DNA from: Caballeronia mineralivorans PML1(12)
Lineage (GTDB): Bacteria > Pseudomonadota > Gammaproteobacteria > Burkholderiales > Burkholderiaceae
NCBI RefSeq assembly: GCF_001028175.1
Contig: NZ_AEJF01000143.1
Location: 186,001 to 250,000, forward strand
Direction: 5' to 3'
DNA: 64,000 nt
Shown piece after piece: positions 26,840 through 35,936 of this stretch. The notes beneath the pieces were generated by a model that did not search any database, was not told the origin of the DNA, and was given only the letters and a program-made list of their open reading frames with translations. Position numbers and translations under genes: made by a program. How positions within the stretch are numbered: the first letter of the stretch is position 1; each line of letters opens with the position of its first letter.

Positions 26840-27855
26840 CGCGAGGCTTGCTGTACGAAGCGTGGGTCGACGCCCACCGAATAATCGGGCAGCACGTTCT
26901 GGATCGTGCCCTGGGCTTTCAGGAAGGCTGCCGTGGCTGCCAGCGACTTCGCCGCACCCGACTGAGCGCCGCCGCCAAGCCAGGCCGGCGAGGCCTGTTC
27001 TGTGAGCGTCGGGAAGCCATAAAGCGCGAGACTCGCGGGCACGTCGGCGGCCGTCGCGCCCGATTCCTTCGCCACGCCTTCGACTTCCTTCGACCCGGCT
27101 GTCCACGCAGATTTGTTGTCGCGATACTGCGCGTCGGTGACGGCGAGCACCTTGACGAGGCCCGTCACGAACGCGCCGTTATCCTGGGCAAACTTGCGGC
27201 TGACAGCGAAACCGTCGAAGGTGGCCTTGCCGGTTTCCTTCGCGACTTCACCCGATGTGATCAGCACCTTGCCGTTCTTCTTGACCTTCGCCAGCACCGG
27301 GTCCCAGATATAGGTAGCGTCGATATCTCCGCGTTCCCACGCCGCGGCCACTTCGGGCGGCCGCAGGTTCAGGATCTTCACCGTCGACGGATCGACGCCG
27401 GCATGTTCCAGCGCGACGAGCGCATGGAAGTGGGAGGTCGAGACGAACGGCAAGCCGATCTTCTTGCCCTTGAGATCGCTTAGCTTCGTCACACCCGAGC
27501 CGTCGCGGGCAACGAGCGCTTCGGCGTCGTTGATGTTGTCGAGGATCCAGAACAAGGAGATGTCCACGCCTTGCGAGAGGCCGGCCGCGATCGGGCTGGA
27601 GCCGGCTTCGCCGAGTTGAATCGACCCGGATGCCAGCGCGCGAATCACGTCGGCGCCGCTGCCAAGCTTGCGATAAGTCACCTTGTAGCCGGTCGCCTTT
27701 TCGACCGCGCCGGTCACCTGCGCGTAGCGCCACGGTACGACCATGTCCTGGTAACCGATCACGACTTCACGCGACTGAGCGTGAGCGACGCTTGCGGCCA
27801 CAGCGAGGAGCGCGACGCCGGCGGACGCGCGCAAGGAGGAGAAAAAGCGTTTCAT
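26836..27855 (-). CDS. tauA: Taurine-binding periplasmic protein
   Basis: 339 residues with a signal peptide ending SVAHA-QS. The mature part resembles TauA throughout: YRKLGSGADVIRALASGSIQLGEAGSSPIAAGLSQGVDI, IGLPFVSTSHFHALVALEHAGVD and ILNLRPPEVAAAWERGDIDATYIWDP match the known pattern. It captures taurine in the periplasm. It begins the tau genes but sits 145 bp after the amino-acid permease gene, so it may be read from its own promoter or from the longer operon. Confidence 0.92.
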   Translation of the reverse strand: MKRFFSSLRASAGVALLAVAASVAHAQSREVVIGYQDMVVPWRYAQVTGAVEKATGYKVTYRKLGSGADVIRALASGSIQLGEAGSSPIAAGLSQGVDISLFWILDNINDAEALVARDGSGVTKLSDLKGKKIGLPFVSTSHFHALVALEHAGVDPSTVKILNLRPPEVAAAWERGDIDATYIWDPVLAKVKKNGKVLITSGEVAKETGKATFDGFAVSRKFAQDNGAFVTGLVKVLAVTDAQYRDNKSAWTAGSKEVEGVAKESGATAADVPASLALYGFPTLTEQASPAWLGGGAQSGAAKSLAATAAFLKAQGTIQNVLPDYSVGVDPRFVQQASR

Positions 27856-28000
27856 CGGAAGCCCCGGTTCAAGTGTGTCTCGTGAAAGGGTTCCGACTAT
27901 AAGCAATCCGCGCTCAGGCGGTTAGAAGCATTCGTGCATTGCAAATGACGTTGCTGGAGCGTTGCTTTACACGTGGTGTCGGAAGCGTTCGAGCCCACGC

Positions 28001-28807
28001 CTACGCCGTTCTCAGGCGCTTCTCGAACGAGCGCGTAAGCCATGAAATCGGGTAACAGTAGGCAAAGAAAATCACCAGCGTCGCGACGTAGGTCAGCACT
28101 GTAAAGCTGCCGCGTGCGACGGTGCTGCTGGCGATCTGGGCGGTGTCGAGCAGATCGTGGATGCCGACCAGAGAAGACAGCGCGGTGCCCATGGTGATGA
28201 TGGCGTACACGTTCATCCACGGCGGCAACATGCGGCGCACGCATTGCGGCACGACTATTTTTCCGAGGATTTGCCAGCGGGAAAACGCCAGCGAGGCTGC
28301 CGCTTCCCATTGCGCGGACGGGATGGACGCCACCGCGCCGCGAAACACTTCCGCGATATTCGCGCTGGCCGGCAGAGCGAGACCAAGCGTCACTTTCAGC
28401 CAGTCGGGAAACGGCGCGGTGATGCCAAACGCATGGATCTCGAAGGGGAAAACATAGGTGGTGAAGTAGATCAGCACGAGCCACGGTGCATTGCGAAACG
28501 CGACAATCCACAACCGCGCCAGCCGACCCGCGAGAGATGTCGACATTGCGAGCGCGCCCGCGAGCAACCCGATCACCGTGCCTATGAAAATCGCGCCGAT
28601 GCTGATGAGCACGTTCATCGCAAAGCCGTGCGCCAATGCCGGCGCCCATTCGACAAAACGCGCGAGCGTCTCGCGGCGCGAGCCCGCTTCGGGGGCAAGC
28701 GACCACAACAACGCGCCCGCCACGAGCACGCCGAGCACGCCATAAACGCCAGGCGGCAAACGCATGACGGCGAACTTGCCTGCGGCGGCAGCGGAATCAG
28801 TAGCCAT
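28001..28807 (-). CDS. Amino-acid ABC transporter permease (His/Glu/Gln/Cys type)
   Basis: 268 residues with about five or six membrane segments. The conserved FRNAPWLVLIYFTTYVFPFEI (equivalent to the FRGTPLLVQL motif of HisM/GlnP) and the EAA loop EAAASLAFSRWQILGKIVVPQCVRRMLPPWMN place it in the polar amino-acid permease family. It overlaps the partner permease by 11 bp, suggesting a heterodimer. Its ATPase is not next to it; the likely one is the first gene of the divergent operon (30678). Confidence 0.88.
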   Translation of the reverse strand: MATDSAAAAGKFAVMRLPPGVYGVLGVLVAGALLWSLAPEAGSRRETLARFVEWAPALAHGFAMNVLISIGAIFIGTVIGLLAGALAMSTSLAGRLARLWIVAFRNAPWLVLIYFTTYVFPFEIHAFGITAPFPDWLKVTLGLALPASANIAEVFRGAVASIPSAQWEAAASLAFSRWQILGKIVVPQCVRRMLPPWMNVYAIITMGTALSSLVGIHDLLDTAQIASSTVARGSFTVLTYVATLVIFFAYCYPISWLTRSFEKRLRTA

Positions 28808-29540
28808 AACCGGGGATCCTGTAACGACGCTCGAGCCAGCGTCCGGCCAGCGTGACCAGCCACGTGAGCACACCGAAGAACGCAAGAATCAGCAGCATCA
28901 ACGCGAGCACGTTGTCGCGCTGGGTCCAGATCATGATGGACTCATAGGTGACGTCGCCGACCGCGATAGCCGATGCCACCGCCGAGGCCTTCACCAGTTC
29001 CACCATGTTGTTGACCAGCGCGGGGAGGGCCGCGCGCAACGCAAGCGGCAGTTCGATGCGCCAGAAACGCGTTGCCCGGCTGAGCCCGAGCGAGGCCGCG
29101 CCCTCGAGCGTTTGCGAAGGCAGTGCGTCGAATCCGGCACGCAACGCTTCGGCGTGAAATGCCGCCTTGTGCAGCGACAAGACGAGCACGACCCAGAAGA
29201 ACGGCTTGAGCGGATTGTCGATACTGCGAGCACGCAGCCATTGCGTGATCAGCATGTTCAGCACGAGAAACGCGCAGTAGAGCTGCACCAGCGTGGGTGT
29301 ATTGCGGGTGACTTCAATGAACCCGCGCGCCAGCCCTGCGACCAGCTGGTTACGGCCCCGTAATGCGAGCAGCAACACGAGTCCTGCAACTGCGCTGGCC
29401 GTCATGGTCGAAACAATGATCTCGATGCTCACGCCCAGGCCCTGCACGAACGGTACGCGTTCGTAGTCGTCGAGCAGGAAGCAGTAGTCGAGCCCGAGAC
29501 GTGCTGTCGCTGTGATGAAGCCATGCAGCAGCGCATCCAT
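28797..29540 (-). CDS. Amino-acid ABC transporter permease, partner subunit
   Basis: 247 residues. The family motif appears as IEVTRNTPTLVQLYCAFLVL and the EAA loop as GAASLGLSRATRFWRIELPLALRAALPALVNNMVEL. It starts one base after the stop of the binding-protein gene and has GGAG upstream. The AEALRAGFDALPSQT segment is typical of amino-acid rather than sulfonate permeases. It forms the membrane channel with the neighbouring permease. Confidence 0.88.
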   Translation of the reverse strand: MDALLHGFITATARLGLDYCFLLDDYERVPFVQGLGVSIEIIVSTMTASAVAGLVLLLALRGRNQLVAGLARGFIEVTRNTPTLVQLYCAFLVLNMLITQWLRARSIDNPLKPFFWVVLVLSLHKAAFHAEALRAGFDALPSQTLEGAASLGLSRATRFWRIELPLALRAALPALVNNMVELVKASAVASAIAVGDVTYESIMIWTQRDNVLALMLLILAFFGVLTWLVTLAGRWLERRYRIPGYGY

Positions 29541-29541
29541 C

Positions 29542-30366
29542 TCAGTTCTCCGCGGGCAATTGCCGATGCCACTCGGCGAGCGCGGGCGAGGGCGGATTGA
29601 GACCGTTCTTCGCTTCTGTCGCAATGAACCAGCCGTTGCGATGCAGATCGCGCACGAACGTGTCCAGTTTCGTGGTGGTATCGTGTTCGCCCTGACGCAC
29701 CCAGATCACCGATGGTGCGGGTTCTATTTCAGGTTGCAGGGTACGGTAGTCGCGCCACTCGGGATCGCTCTGCAACAATGGATAAAGCAGCGGTGCAGCG
29801 TCATGAACGGCAGCCACGCAACTCCCGCCGCGCAACGCGAGCAGCGACTGGGACGAGCCTGGAAATGCCCGCGGGATCGCGCCGTATCTCTCGACTATTG
29901 GGCGGATATAGCTGCTGCCCTGCGAGATGCACACTGGCTTGCCGCGCAGATCTTCCCAGCGCGCAATACCGCTCGTTTTTAGCGTGATTGCTGTGCCGCC
30001 TACCCGGTAATACGGCGTGGCGACATGGTCCAAAATTTCCCCGCGCTGCGCGTTGTACTCCATGTTCGCAATCAGGATGTCGACCTTGCCCTGTTGAAGG
30101 AACTGGACGCGCGTGGACGGCAACACGGACACTAGCTGCACCTTCGCGCCTAGCCGTTTGCCCAGTTCGTTGGCGAGATCGACATTAAAGCCACGGGGTT
30201 GCTGCGTCGCAGGATCGAGTGAACCGAACGGACTGCCGCCGATCATCACGCCAACCGTGATTTCATGGCGCGAGTTGATCCTGTCGAGGGTGGTATCGGC
30301 GTGCGCAGTAAAGGAGGCTCCCAGCACGGCGACCGTCAGCAGACGGCGGAGGTTCGTCAGAGTCAT
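29542..30366 (-). CDS. Periplasmic amino-acid-binding protein, SBP 1
   Basis: 274 residues with a signal peptide (LLTVAVLGASFTAHA). The SBP family-3 fold shows TVGVMIGGSPFGSLDPATQQPRGFNVDLANELGKRLG and LIANMEYNAQRGEILDHVATPYY. A conserved pair of cysteines (PVCISQGSS and GGSCVAAVH) could form a disulfide. It is a paralogue of SBP 2 at 35069, roughly half identical by eye with the same cysteines. The transporter probably takes up a sulfur amino acid or related thioether given the neighbouring genes, but the substrate is inferred. Confidence 0.85.
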   Translation of the reverse strand: MTLTNLRRLLTVAVLGASFTAHADTTLDRINSRHEITVGVMIGGSPFGSLDPATQQPRGFNVDLANELGKRLGAKVQLVSVLPSTRVQFLQQGKVDILIANMEYNAQRGEILDHVATPYYRVGGTAITLKTSGIARWEDLRGKPVCISQGSSYIRPIVERYGAIPRAFPGSSQSLLALRGGSCVAAVHDAAPLLYPLLQSDPEWRDYRTLQPEIEPAPSVIWVRQGEHDTTTKLDTFVRDLHRNGWFIATEAKNGLNPPSPALAEWHRQLPAEN

Positions 30367-30677
30367 AGCGGTGAATAGCAGCAGAAGAGCCTTACAGAAT
30401 AGGTAAGCGCCAGCGCATCGCCAAGGAAGCGAATCTGCTAAGCAAATCATCGAACGAGTGGAATAAGACTGGAATAAAGCGTGCCATGTGCTTGGCGGAT
30501 CGTTAGCAAACCGGCTGCTATCGATTCGACGAATGCTTGGTTATCGAAAAGGCGCGCGGTTCTTAGAATCTCCGCTCCTGCATGCTTTCGTGCGCTTTTG
30601 AAGGAACCCCGGATGACTCAGTTGATTCTTTCGAAACGTGCGTACAAAACTTCCGCGAAAACGCCTGGGGAGGTCGC
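30367..30677. promoter_or_regulatory. Divergent control region of the sulfur block
   Basis: 311 bp between SBP 1 (leftward) and the ATPase gene (rightward). It must hold both promoters of the two operons. No regulator gene lies next to it. I see no strong palindrome; a CysB- or SsuR-type LysR regulator encoded elsewhere would be expected. Confidence 0.55.
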
Positions 30678-31571
30678 ATGAATCGACTAGCGCTTGCGCT
30701 CAATCCGCTTCAGGACACGACACCGGTTGCGCATGCGCCAGCACGCCAGGGTGTTGCCAGGAACACGGACCCCGTGCTTGTGTCGCTGCGAGATGTCCAC
30801 CTCTCTTACGGTGAAGTACCGGTGCTCAAGGGCATCGATCTATGTGTGCGGCGCGGTGAGGCCGTCTCCATCATCGGACCATCGGGCTCGGGTAAATCGA
30901 CGCTGCTGCGTGTCATCAACGGCCTCATCGCTCCACAGCAAGGCGAGGTGCTGGTCGACGGAATCGATGTCCGCGCGCAGCGCACCGACGCGCAGAAGAT
31001 CGCGTTGCGCAAGCGCATTGGCTTCGTGTTCCAGCAGTACAACCTGTTCCCGCACCTGAGCGTGCTTGCCAACCTGACCATTGCGCCCATGAGCGTGCTC
31101 GGCCGCAGCCGCGCCGAGGCCGAGCACGACGCACACGCGCTGCTGGCGAAGGTGCGGCTGGCTGACAAGGCGCAGGCATATCCCGGCGAACTGTCCGGTG
31201 GCCAGCAGCAGCGCGTCGCCATTGCCCGGACACTCGCCATGCGTCCCGATCTGATTCTCTTCGATGAAGTGACATCGGCGCTCGACCCGGAAACGGTCGG
31301 CGAGGTGCTTACGGTGATTGGCGAACTCGTAGACGACGGCCAGACCTGCGTGCTGGTCACGCATGAAATGCGCTTTGCTGAAGACGTCAGCGACGAAGTG
31401 TTTTTCACAGAAGGCGGCGTGATTGTCGAGCATGGCGCGCCGTCGCAGATTTTCGGTGCACCGGAGAACGACCGCACGCGCCTGTTCCTGCAACGCGCAC
31501 GCGGCGACGACCGGCGCGCACTGCGAAAACGCTCGCGAGGCAGCCCAGCGCTCGCTCTGGCCACACCCTGA
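30678..31571 (+). CDS. Amino-acid ABC transporter ATP-binding protein
   Basis: 297 residues. Walker A GPSGSGKSTLLRVINGL, Q-loop FVFQQYNLFPHL, signature ELSGGQQQRVAIARTL, Walker B ILFDEVTSALDPE and H-loop VTHEMRFAEDV are complete and of the polar amino-acid type (GlnQ-like). The ATG at 30678 has GGGGAGG a few bases upstream. There is no permease in this operon; it should energise the two permeases of the divergent operon. It has an extra ~35-residue N-terminus before the ABC domain. Confidence 0.9.
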   Translation: MNRLALALNPLQDTTPVAHAPARQGVARNTDPVLVSLRDVHLSYGEVPVLKGIDLCVRRGEAVSIIGPSGSGKSTLLRVINGLIAPQQGEVLVDGIDVRAQRTDAQKIALRKRIGFVFQQYNLFPHLSVLANLTIAPMSVLGRSRAEAEHDAHALLAKVRLADKAQAYPGELSGGQQQRVAIARTLAMRPDLILFDEVTSALDPETVGEVLTVIGELVDDGQTCVLVTHEMRFAEDVSDEVFFTEGGVIVEHGAPSQIFGAPENDRTRLFLQRARGDDRRALRKRSRGSPALALATP

Positions 31572-31593
31572 TTCTTTACTAACCGATCCCACC

Positions 31594-32214
31594 ATGACCG
31601 TAACTTCGAATCAACTTGGCGAACGCCAGGCCGCCGTCACCGCATTGCTTGACGATGTACGCGATATTGTTGCCAAAGAGGGCGTGACACGCGCTGCGCT
31701 CGACGCGATCAGTGAGCGCCTGCAAGGACTTGCTGCGCGCAACGCCGCGTTGTTTTCCGCCGGAGATTTCCCGCCGCCGCAAGCGGGTAGCGGCGATACG
31801 TCGACGCGATACCGGCTGAATCCCGGTGAGGACGGTTTCGCGTTGTATCTGAACTCGCTGCTGCCCGGCAAGACCACTATTCCGCATAACCACGATACGT
31901 GGGCGGTCATCGCGGCGCTCGAGGGCGAAGAGCTGAATCGCGTCTACAAGCGTACCGATGACGGCACGGACCCTGAACACGCCACGCTCGATGTAGAGCG
32001 CGAAATCGTGGTGCGTCCGGGTACGCCGATCGCGTTCCTGCCCGACGACATTCACAGCATCCACGTGACGGGCGCTGCACCCACGTTGCATTTCCATCTC
32101 TACGGACGGCCGCTCGAAACGCTCTCGGGTCGCCTCGGTTACGAAATCGACACGGGGCGTGTGGTGCGCTACAACGCGACCCACCTGCAGCGCGGCACCC
32201 AGGCGGTCGGCTGA
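31594..32214 (+). CDS. Cysteine-dioxygenase-like cupin (thiol dioxygenase)
   Basis: 206 residues. The cupin metal motif is IPHNHDTWAVIAALEGEELNRVY (His-x-His plus the later Glu), and the second His is in FLPDDIHSIHV, as in cysteine dioxygenase and 3-mercaptopropionate dioxygenase. Such iron enzymes add O2 to a thiol to give a sulfinate. No active-site Cys for the Cys-Tyr cross-link is evident. It sits between the ATPase and a PLP C-S lyase gene, stop and start overlapping by one base with the latter, so it probably oxidises the thiol the lyase releases or the imported one. Confidence 0.78.
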   Translation: MTVTSNQLGERQAAVTALLDDVRDIVAKEGVTRAALDAISERLQGLAARNAALFSAGDFPPPQAGSGDTSTRYRLNPGEDGFALYLNSLLPGKTTIPHNHDTWAVIAALEGEELNRVYKRTDDGTDPEHATLDVEREIVVRPGTPIAFLPDDIHSIHVTGAAPTLHFHLYGRPLETLSGRLGYEIDTGRVVRYNATHLQRGTQAVG

Positions 32215-33401
32215 TGAGTCCGCCGCCGCTGCGAAAATCCACGCGCCTGATGCGTGCCGGCGCACCCTCGTTCAGCGATGGCTCCGCGCCTGTCAACGTA
32301 CCGGTAGAGCGCACGAGCACGGTGCGTTTCGAGAGCACGTCGAGCCACGCGGCGCTGCATAAACGGCGCGAGGCGGGTGAGGCAGTCAGCACCTATGGAC
32401 GGCATGGCACGCAAACGCACCGGGCACTGGAAGCGGCCATTGGTGAGCTGGAAGGTGCGCGCGATGTCCTGCTCGCGCCTTCAGGTCTGTCGGCAATCTC
32501 GCTGGTGTTCATCGGCTTGTTGTCGCCCGGCGATCATGTGCTCGTGCACGATGGCGTTTATGGACCCGTGCGCGAACGGATTGAACCCTTGCTGACGCGC
32601 CTGGGCGTTACCTTCGGCTACTTCAGCGCAGCAGAGGGTTTGCCGCATAAGCAGCTTCAAGCGAACACGCGCCTGATCTATACAGAGTCGCCGAGTTCGT
32701 TCTTATACGAGATTATCGATCTTCCCGCGCTGGCGAACTTCGCGCATGAGCAAGGCGTGCTGCTCGCGGCCGATAACACATGGGGCGCGGGTTTGCTTTA
32801 TCAGCCGCTGGCGCTAGGGGCCGATATCTCCGTCCAGGCCGTCACCAAATATCTCGGCGGTCACTCGGACCTGATGCAAGGTGCGGTATCCATAGCTGAT
32901 GCAGTAATCGGACAGCGCTTGCGAGAGACGCATGAGGCACTGGGCCTGAGCATCAGCGCAGACGATGCGTACCTTGCATTGCGCGGCATCCGTACGTTGC
33001 CCGTACGCCTCGCGCAACATGCGCGCGGCGCGTTTGCAGTCGCGTCCTATCTGCAACGCGTGCGCCCGGTCACGCGCGTATTTCATCCGGCGTTGGCCAC
33101 CGATCCCGGGCACGCCTTGTGGTCGCGCGATTTCCACGGCGCGAATGGACTTGTTTCGTTCGCGTTGCGCGATGCCGATACCAGCCGTGCCGCTGCTTTC
33201 GTCGACGCCTTACAGCTATTCAGCATCGGCGCGTCGTGGGGCGGTTATGAAAGCCTCGCGCTGATCGCACCGCCGCGGCGCTTGCGGTCCCATACCTACT
33301 GGCAGGGGCAGGAAGCCGTGATCCGGCTGCATATCGGCCTGGAAGATGCGGACGATCTCATCCTCGACCTCGCACAAGCGTTTCGCAGCGTGCTGTCCTG
33401 A
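32214..33401 (+). CDS. metC: Cystathionine beta-lyase-like PLP enzyme
   Basis: 395 residues, of the Cys/Met-metabolism PLP family. The PLP lysine is in SVQAVTKYLGGHSDLMQG (Lys212), with YGRHGTQTHRALE near residue 61 and AADNTWGAG preceding the lysine. The C-terminal HIGLEDADDLILDL is typical. It probably cleaves the C-S bond of an L-cysteine thioether to release a thiol, pyruvate and ammonia. Substrate could be cystathionine, cystine or an S-alkyl cysteine; the gene symbol is tentative. It is tightly coupled to the dioxygenase-like gene. Confidence 0.85.
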   Translation: MSPPPLRKSTRLMRAGAPSFSDGSAPVNVPVERTSTVRFESTSSHAALHKRREAGEAVSTYGRHGTQTHRALEAAIGELEGARDVLLAPSGLSAISLVFIGLLSPGDHVLVHDGVYGPVRERIEPLLTRLGVTFGYFSAAEGLPHKQLQANTRLIYTESPSSFLYEIIDLPALANFAHEQGVLLAADNTWGAGLLYQPLALGADISVQAVTKYLGGHSDLMQGAVSIADAVIGQRLRETHEALGLSISADDAYLALRGIRTLPVRLAQHARGAFAVASYLQRVRPVTRVFHPALATDPGHALWSRDFHGANGLVSFALRDADTSRAAAFVDALQLFSIGASWGGYESLALIAPPRRLRSHTYWQGQEAVIRLHIGLEDADDLILDLAQAFRSVLS

Positions 33402-33434
33402 ACGTTGGCCACCTCTCATCGCGATCCTATTCCA

Positions 33435-35072
33435 ATGACCTCAATTCGAAACGACGTGGCTATCGTCGATGCTTCCATCGTCCGTGCCTGGCTCAACGAC
33501 GAAACTGAAATCGCCTTCCTCGATGTACGCGAAGCAGGGCAGTTCGGCGAAGGGCATCCGTTCTTTGCGACCCCGTTGCCTTACAGCCGGCTCGAAATAG
33601 ATGCACCGCGACTCGTGCCGGGGCTGGATACGCGGATCGTGCTGCTAGACGATGGCACGCAGGCCGAAAACGAAGGCGTAGCAGTACTCGCAGGACATCG
33701 TCTGCACGCCCTCGGCTACACCAACGTCTCTGTACTGCGCGACGGCGCCGGCGGCTGGCAGGCGGCCGGTTATACCCTGTTTAAAGGGGTGAATCTTCCA
33801 TCGAAGACCTTCGGCGAGTTGGTCGAACACGCCTGCGAGACGCCACATCTGTCGCCTGAAGAACTCGCCGCTCTGATCGAAGAAGGAAAGATGCACGCGT
33901 TGTTCGATGGACGCACCCTCGATGAACACAGGAAGATGACGATTCCCGGCGCGATTCCCGTGCCGAACGGAGAACTCGCCTACCGGATCGGAACGCTGGT
34001 GGCCGATCCTGCTACGCCGATCGTGATTCATTGCGCAGGCCGCACGCGCAGCATTATCGGTGCGCAGACGCTGCGCAATCTCGGTGTGCCGAATCCGGTC
34101 ATTGCGCTGGAAAATGGCACGCAAGGCTGGGCGCTCGCCGGTCTCACGCTCGAACACGGGAGCGAGCGCCGTTATCCGGAGGCTCTGGACGAAGCGGCCA
34201 TCGCCGACGCCCGGTCGCAAGCGGCCACGCTTGCTGCGCGCTTCAGGATTGTGACGCTGGATGCCGCAGCCGCGCAAGCATGGCTTGCTGATCCACGCCG
34301 GACGACCTTTCTGCTCGACGTCCGCACGCCCGAGGAATTTGCCCGCGACGGCCTGCCGAACATTACCCACGCACCGGGAGGACAACTGGTGCAGGCGACC
34401 GACCAGACCATCGGCGTCCGGCGTGCCCGCGTATTGCTGGTCGACTACGATGGCGTGCGCGCGCCCGTGATCGCTTCATGGCTGGTGCAATTGGGTTTTG
34501 AAACCGCACTGGTCGATGCCGCCGATGCAATCGCGCTGCACGTCGCCAGGCAAATTGCGCCGCTGAAGTCGTCCTTGCCGCAACTCGGCGTGACCGCGTT
34601 GCGCGAAGCCGCGACGGGCCATGTGCATTTGATCGACTTGCGGCCGAGCGCTGCGTACAGGCGGGAACATGCTGCCGGCGCGCACTGGTCGATTCGCCCG
34701 CGGCTCGCGAACACGCTGGCCGAGCTCGGAGCCAAACCAGGCGACACGTTGCTGTTATTCGCAGACGAACCAACTGTCGCAAGCATCGCGGCAATCGACC
34801 TGCGCACGCTGGGTTTCACCTCGCTCTATCTCGCAGGCGATGGCCTCGACACCTGGAAAAAAGCGGGCTTGCCGCTGGTATCGACGCCCGATCTTCCTGC
34901 CGATGCAGCGCGTATCGACTACCTGTTTTTCGTCCACGACCGTCACGATGGCAACCTCGACGCTGCGCGCCGGTATCTCGACTGGGAGACCGGCCTGATC
35001 GCGCAATGTGCACCGGACGAACTCGCTGTTTTCCGCATCGATGCACCCACTCCTGACCGTTCCAGCCGATGA
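33435..35072 (+). CDS. Four-domain rhodanese-like sulfurtransferase
   Basis: 545 residues with four rhodanese-like domains in tandem (roughly 5-110, 120-230, 265-360, 385-490). Each has a domain start like FLDVREAGQF, FDGRTLDEH, LLDVRTPEEFA or LIDLRPSAAY. Only domain two carries a catalytic Cys, in IVIHCAGRTRS (Cys200); the equivalent loops of the others read VLLDDGTQAE, LLVDYDGVR and LLFADEPTV. Rhodaneses move sulfane sulfur through a Cys persulfide. Its stop overlaps the SBP 2 start by four bases. The upstream TTG at 33405 is rejected in favour of ATG 33435. Confidence 0.88.
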   Translation: MTSIRNDVAIVDASIVRAWLNDETEIAFLDVREAGQFGEGHPFFATPLPYSRLEIDAPRLVPGLDTRIVLLDDGTQAENEGVAVLAGHRLHALGYTNVSVLRDGAGGWQAAGYTLFKGVNLPSKTFGELVEHACETPHLSPEELAALIEEGKMHALFDGRTLDEHRKMTIPGAIPVPNGELAYRIGTLVADPATPIVIHCAGRTRSIIGAQTLRNLGVPNPVIALENGTQGWALAGLTLEHGSERRYPEALDEAAIADARSQAATLAARFRIVTLDAAAAQAWLADPRRTTFLLDVRTPEEFARDGLPNITHAPGGQLVQATDQTIGVRRARVLLVDYDGVRAPVIASWLVQLGFETALVDAADAIALHVARQIAPLKSSLPQLGVTALREAATGHVHLIDLRPSAAYRREHAAGAHWSIRPRLANTLAELGAKPGDTLLLFADEPTVASIAAIDLRTLGFTSLYLAGDGLDTWKKAGLPLVSTPDLPADAARIDYLFFVHDRHDGNLDAARRYLDWETGLIAQCAPDELAVFRIDAPTPDRSSR

Positions 35073-35890
35073 AATTACGCTCTGCCGCCTCTTTGAGTTT
35101 TACCTTGATTGCGCTGGCACTCTCGCAAGCTGCTCACGCCGATGCCACCCTCGACCGGATCAAGTCACGCGGTACGTTGACCGTCGGAGTCGTGCTCGAC
35201 GGTACTTACGGTTCACTCGATCCGCAGACCCGCAAGCCGGTCGGCTACAACGTAGAACTTGCGGAAGACCTTGCCCGGCGTCTCGGCGTGAAGTTCGAAG
35301 CGGTGGAAGTCACGCCGCCGAATCGCGTGCAATTCCTGCAGCAGGGCAAGGTCGATGCGCTGATCGCGAGCATGCAGTACACCAAGGAACGCGACGAGAT
35401 ATTGAGCTATGTGCCCACGCCGTTCGAGGAGATCGGCGGCTCGGCGATGGTTCGCAAGGGAGCAGGCATTCGCGACTGGAGCGATCTGCGCGACAAGCCC
35501 GTATGCGTCTCGCAGGGAAGCAACTACACGCGGCCGCTGATCGAACAATACGGTGCACAGGTCAAGGGTTTCAAAGGCATGCCGGAAGCGCTGCTTGCGC
35601 TGCGCGGCGGGACTTGCGTGGCGTCGGTTCACGTCACGCCGGGCATTCAGGCGCGGCTCGCCAATACCTCGGGCGAGTGGCAGGACTACGAGTCGCCGAT
35701 GCCCAATCAACTGATTCCGTCGCCCTCGGTGATCTGGGTGCGCAAGGGCGAAACGGACACGGTCGCTGCGCTGGACAAGATCGTGAAGGAGTGGCACCGG
35801 AGTGGCTTTCTCATCGATGAAGGCAACAAGTGGCACATGCCGCCCTCACAGCAACTGCTTGCGTGGCACCGGGAGTATTCGGCGAAGTGA
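35069..35890 (+). CDS. Periplasmic amino-acid-binding protein, SBP 2
   Basis: 273 residues with a signal peptide ending SQAAHA. It matches SBP 1 closely: TLTVGVVLDGTYGSLDPQTRKPVGYNVELAEDLARRLG, NRVQFLQQGKVDALIASMQY and the same two cysteines (PVCVSQGSN, GGTCVASVH). Two different binding proteins therefore probably feed one transporter. The overlap with the rhodanese gene (ATGA) shows cotranslation. The ligand is not proven. Confidence 0.88.
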   Translation: MKLRSAASLSFTLIALALSQAAHADATLDRIKSRGTLTVGVVLDGTYGSLDPQTRKPVGYNVELAEDLARRLGVKFEAVEVTPPNRVQFLQQGKVDALIASMQYTKERDEILSYVPTPFEEIGGSAMVRKGAGIRDWSDLRDKPVCVSQGSNYTRPLIEQYGAQVKGFKGMPEALLALRGGTCVASVHVTPGIQARLANTSGEWQDYESPMPNQLIPSPSVIWVRKGETDTVAALDKIVKEWHRSGFLIDEGNKWHMPPSQQLLAWHREYSAK

Positions 35891-35896
35891 GAAGAT

Positions 35897-35930
35897 GAGG
35901 AGGGCCGGTCACGTAGGACTGGCCCTCCTC
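35897..35930. terminator. Bidirectional terminator hairpin
   Basis: Arms 35897-35910 and 35917-35930 form a 14-bp stem with one G-U pair and a six-base loop, between the stops of convergent SBP 2 and porin genes. There is no U tract. Confidence 0.75.
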
Positions 35931-35936
35931 ACATGC

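Noticed and set aside
30840..31595. Long minus-strand open frames over the amino-acid ATPase gene
   Set aside because: Shadow frames; the plus-strand frame has a complete set of ABC motifs.
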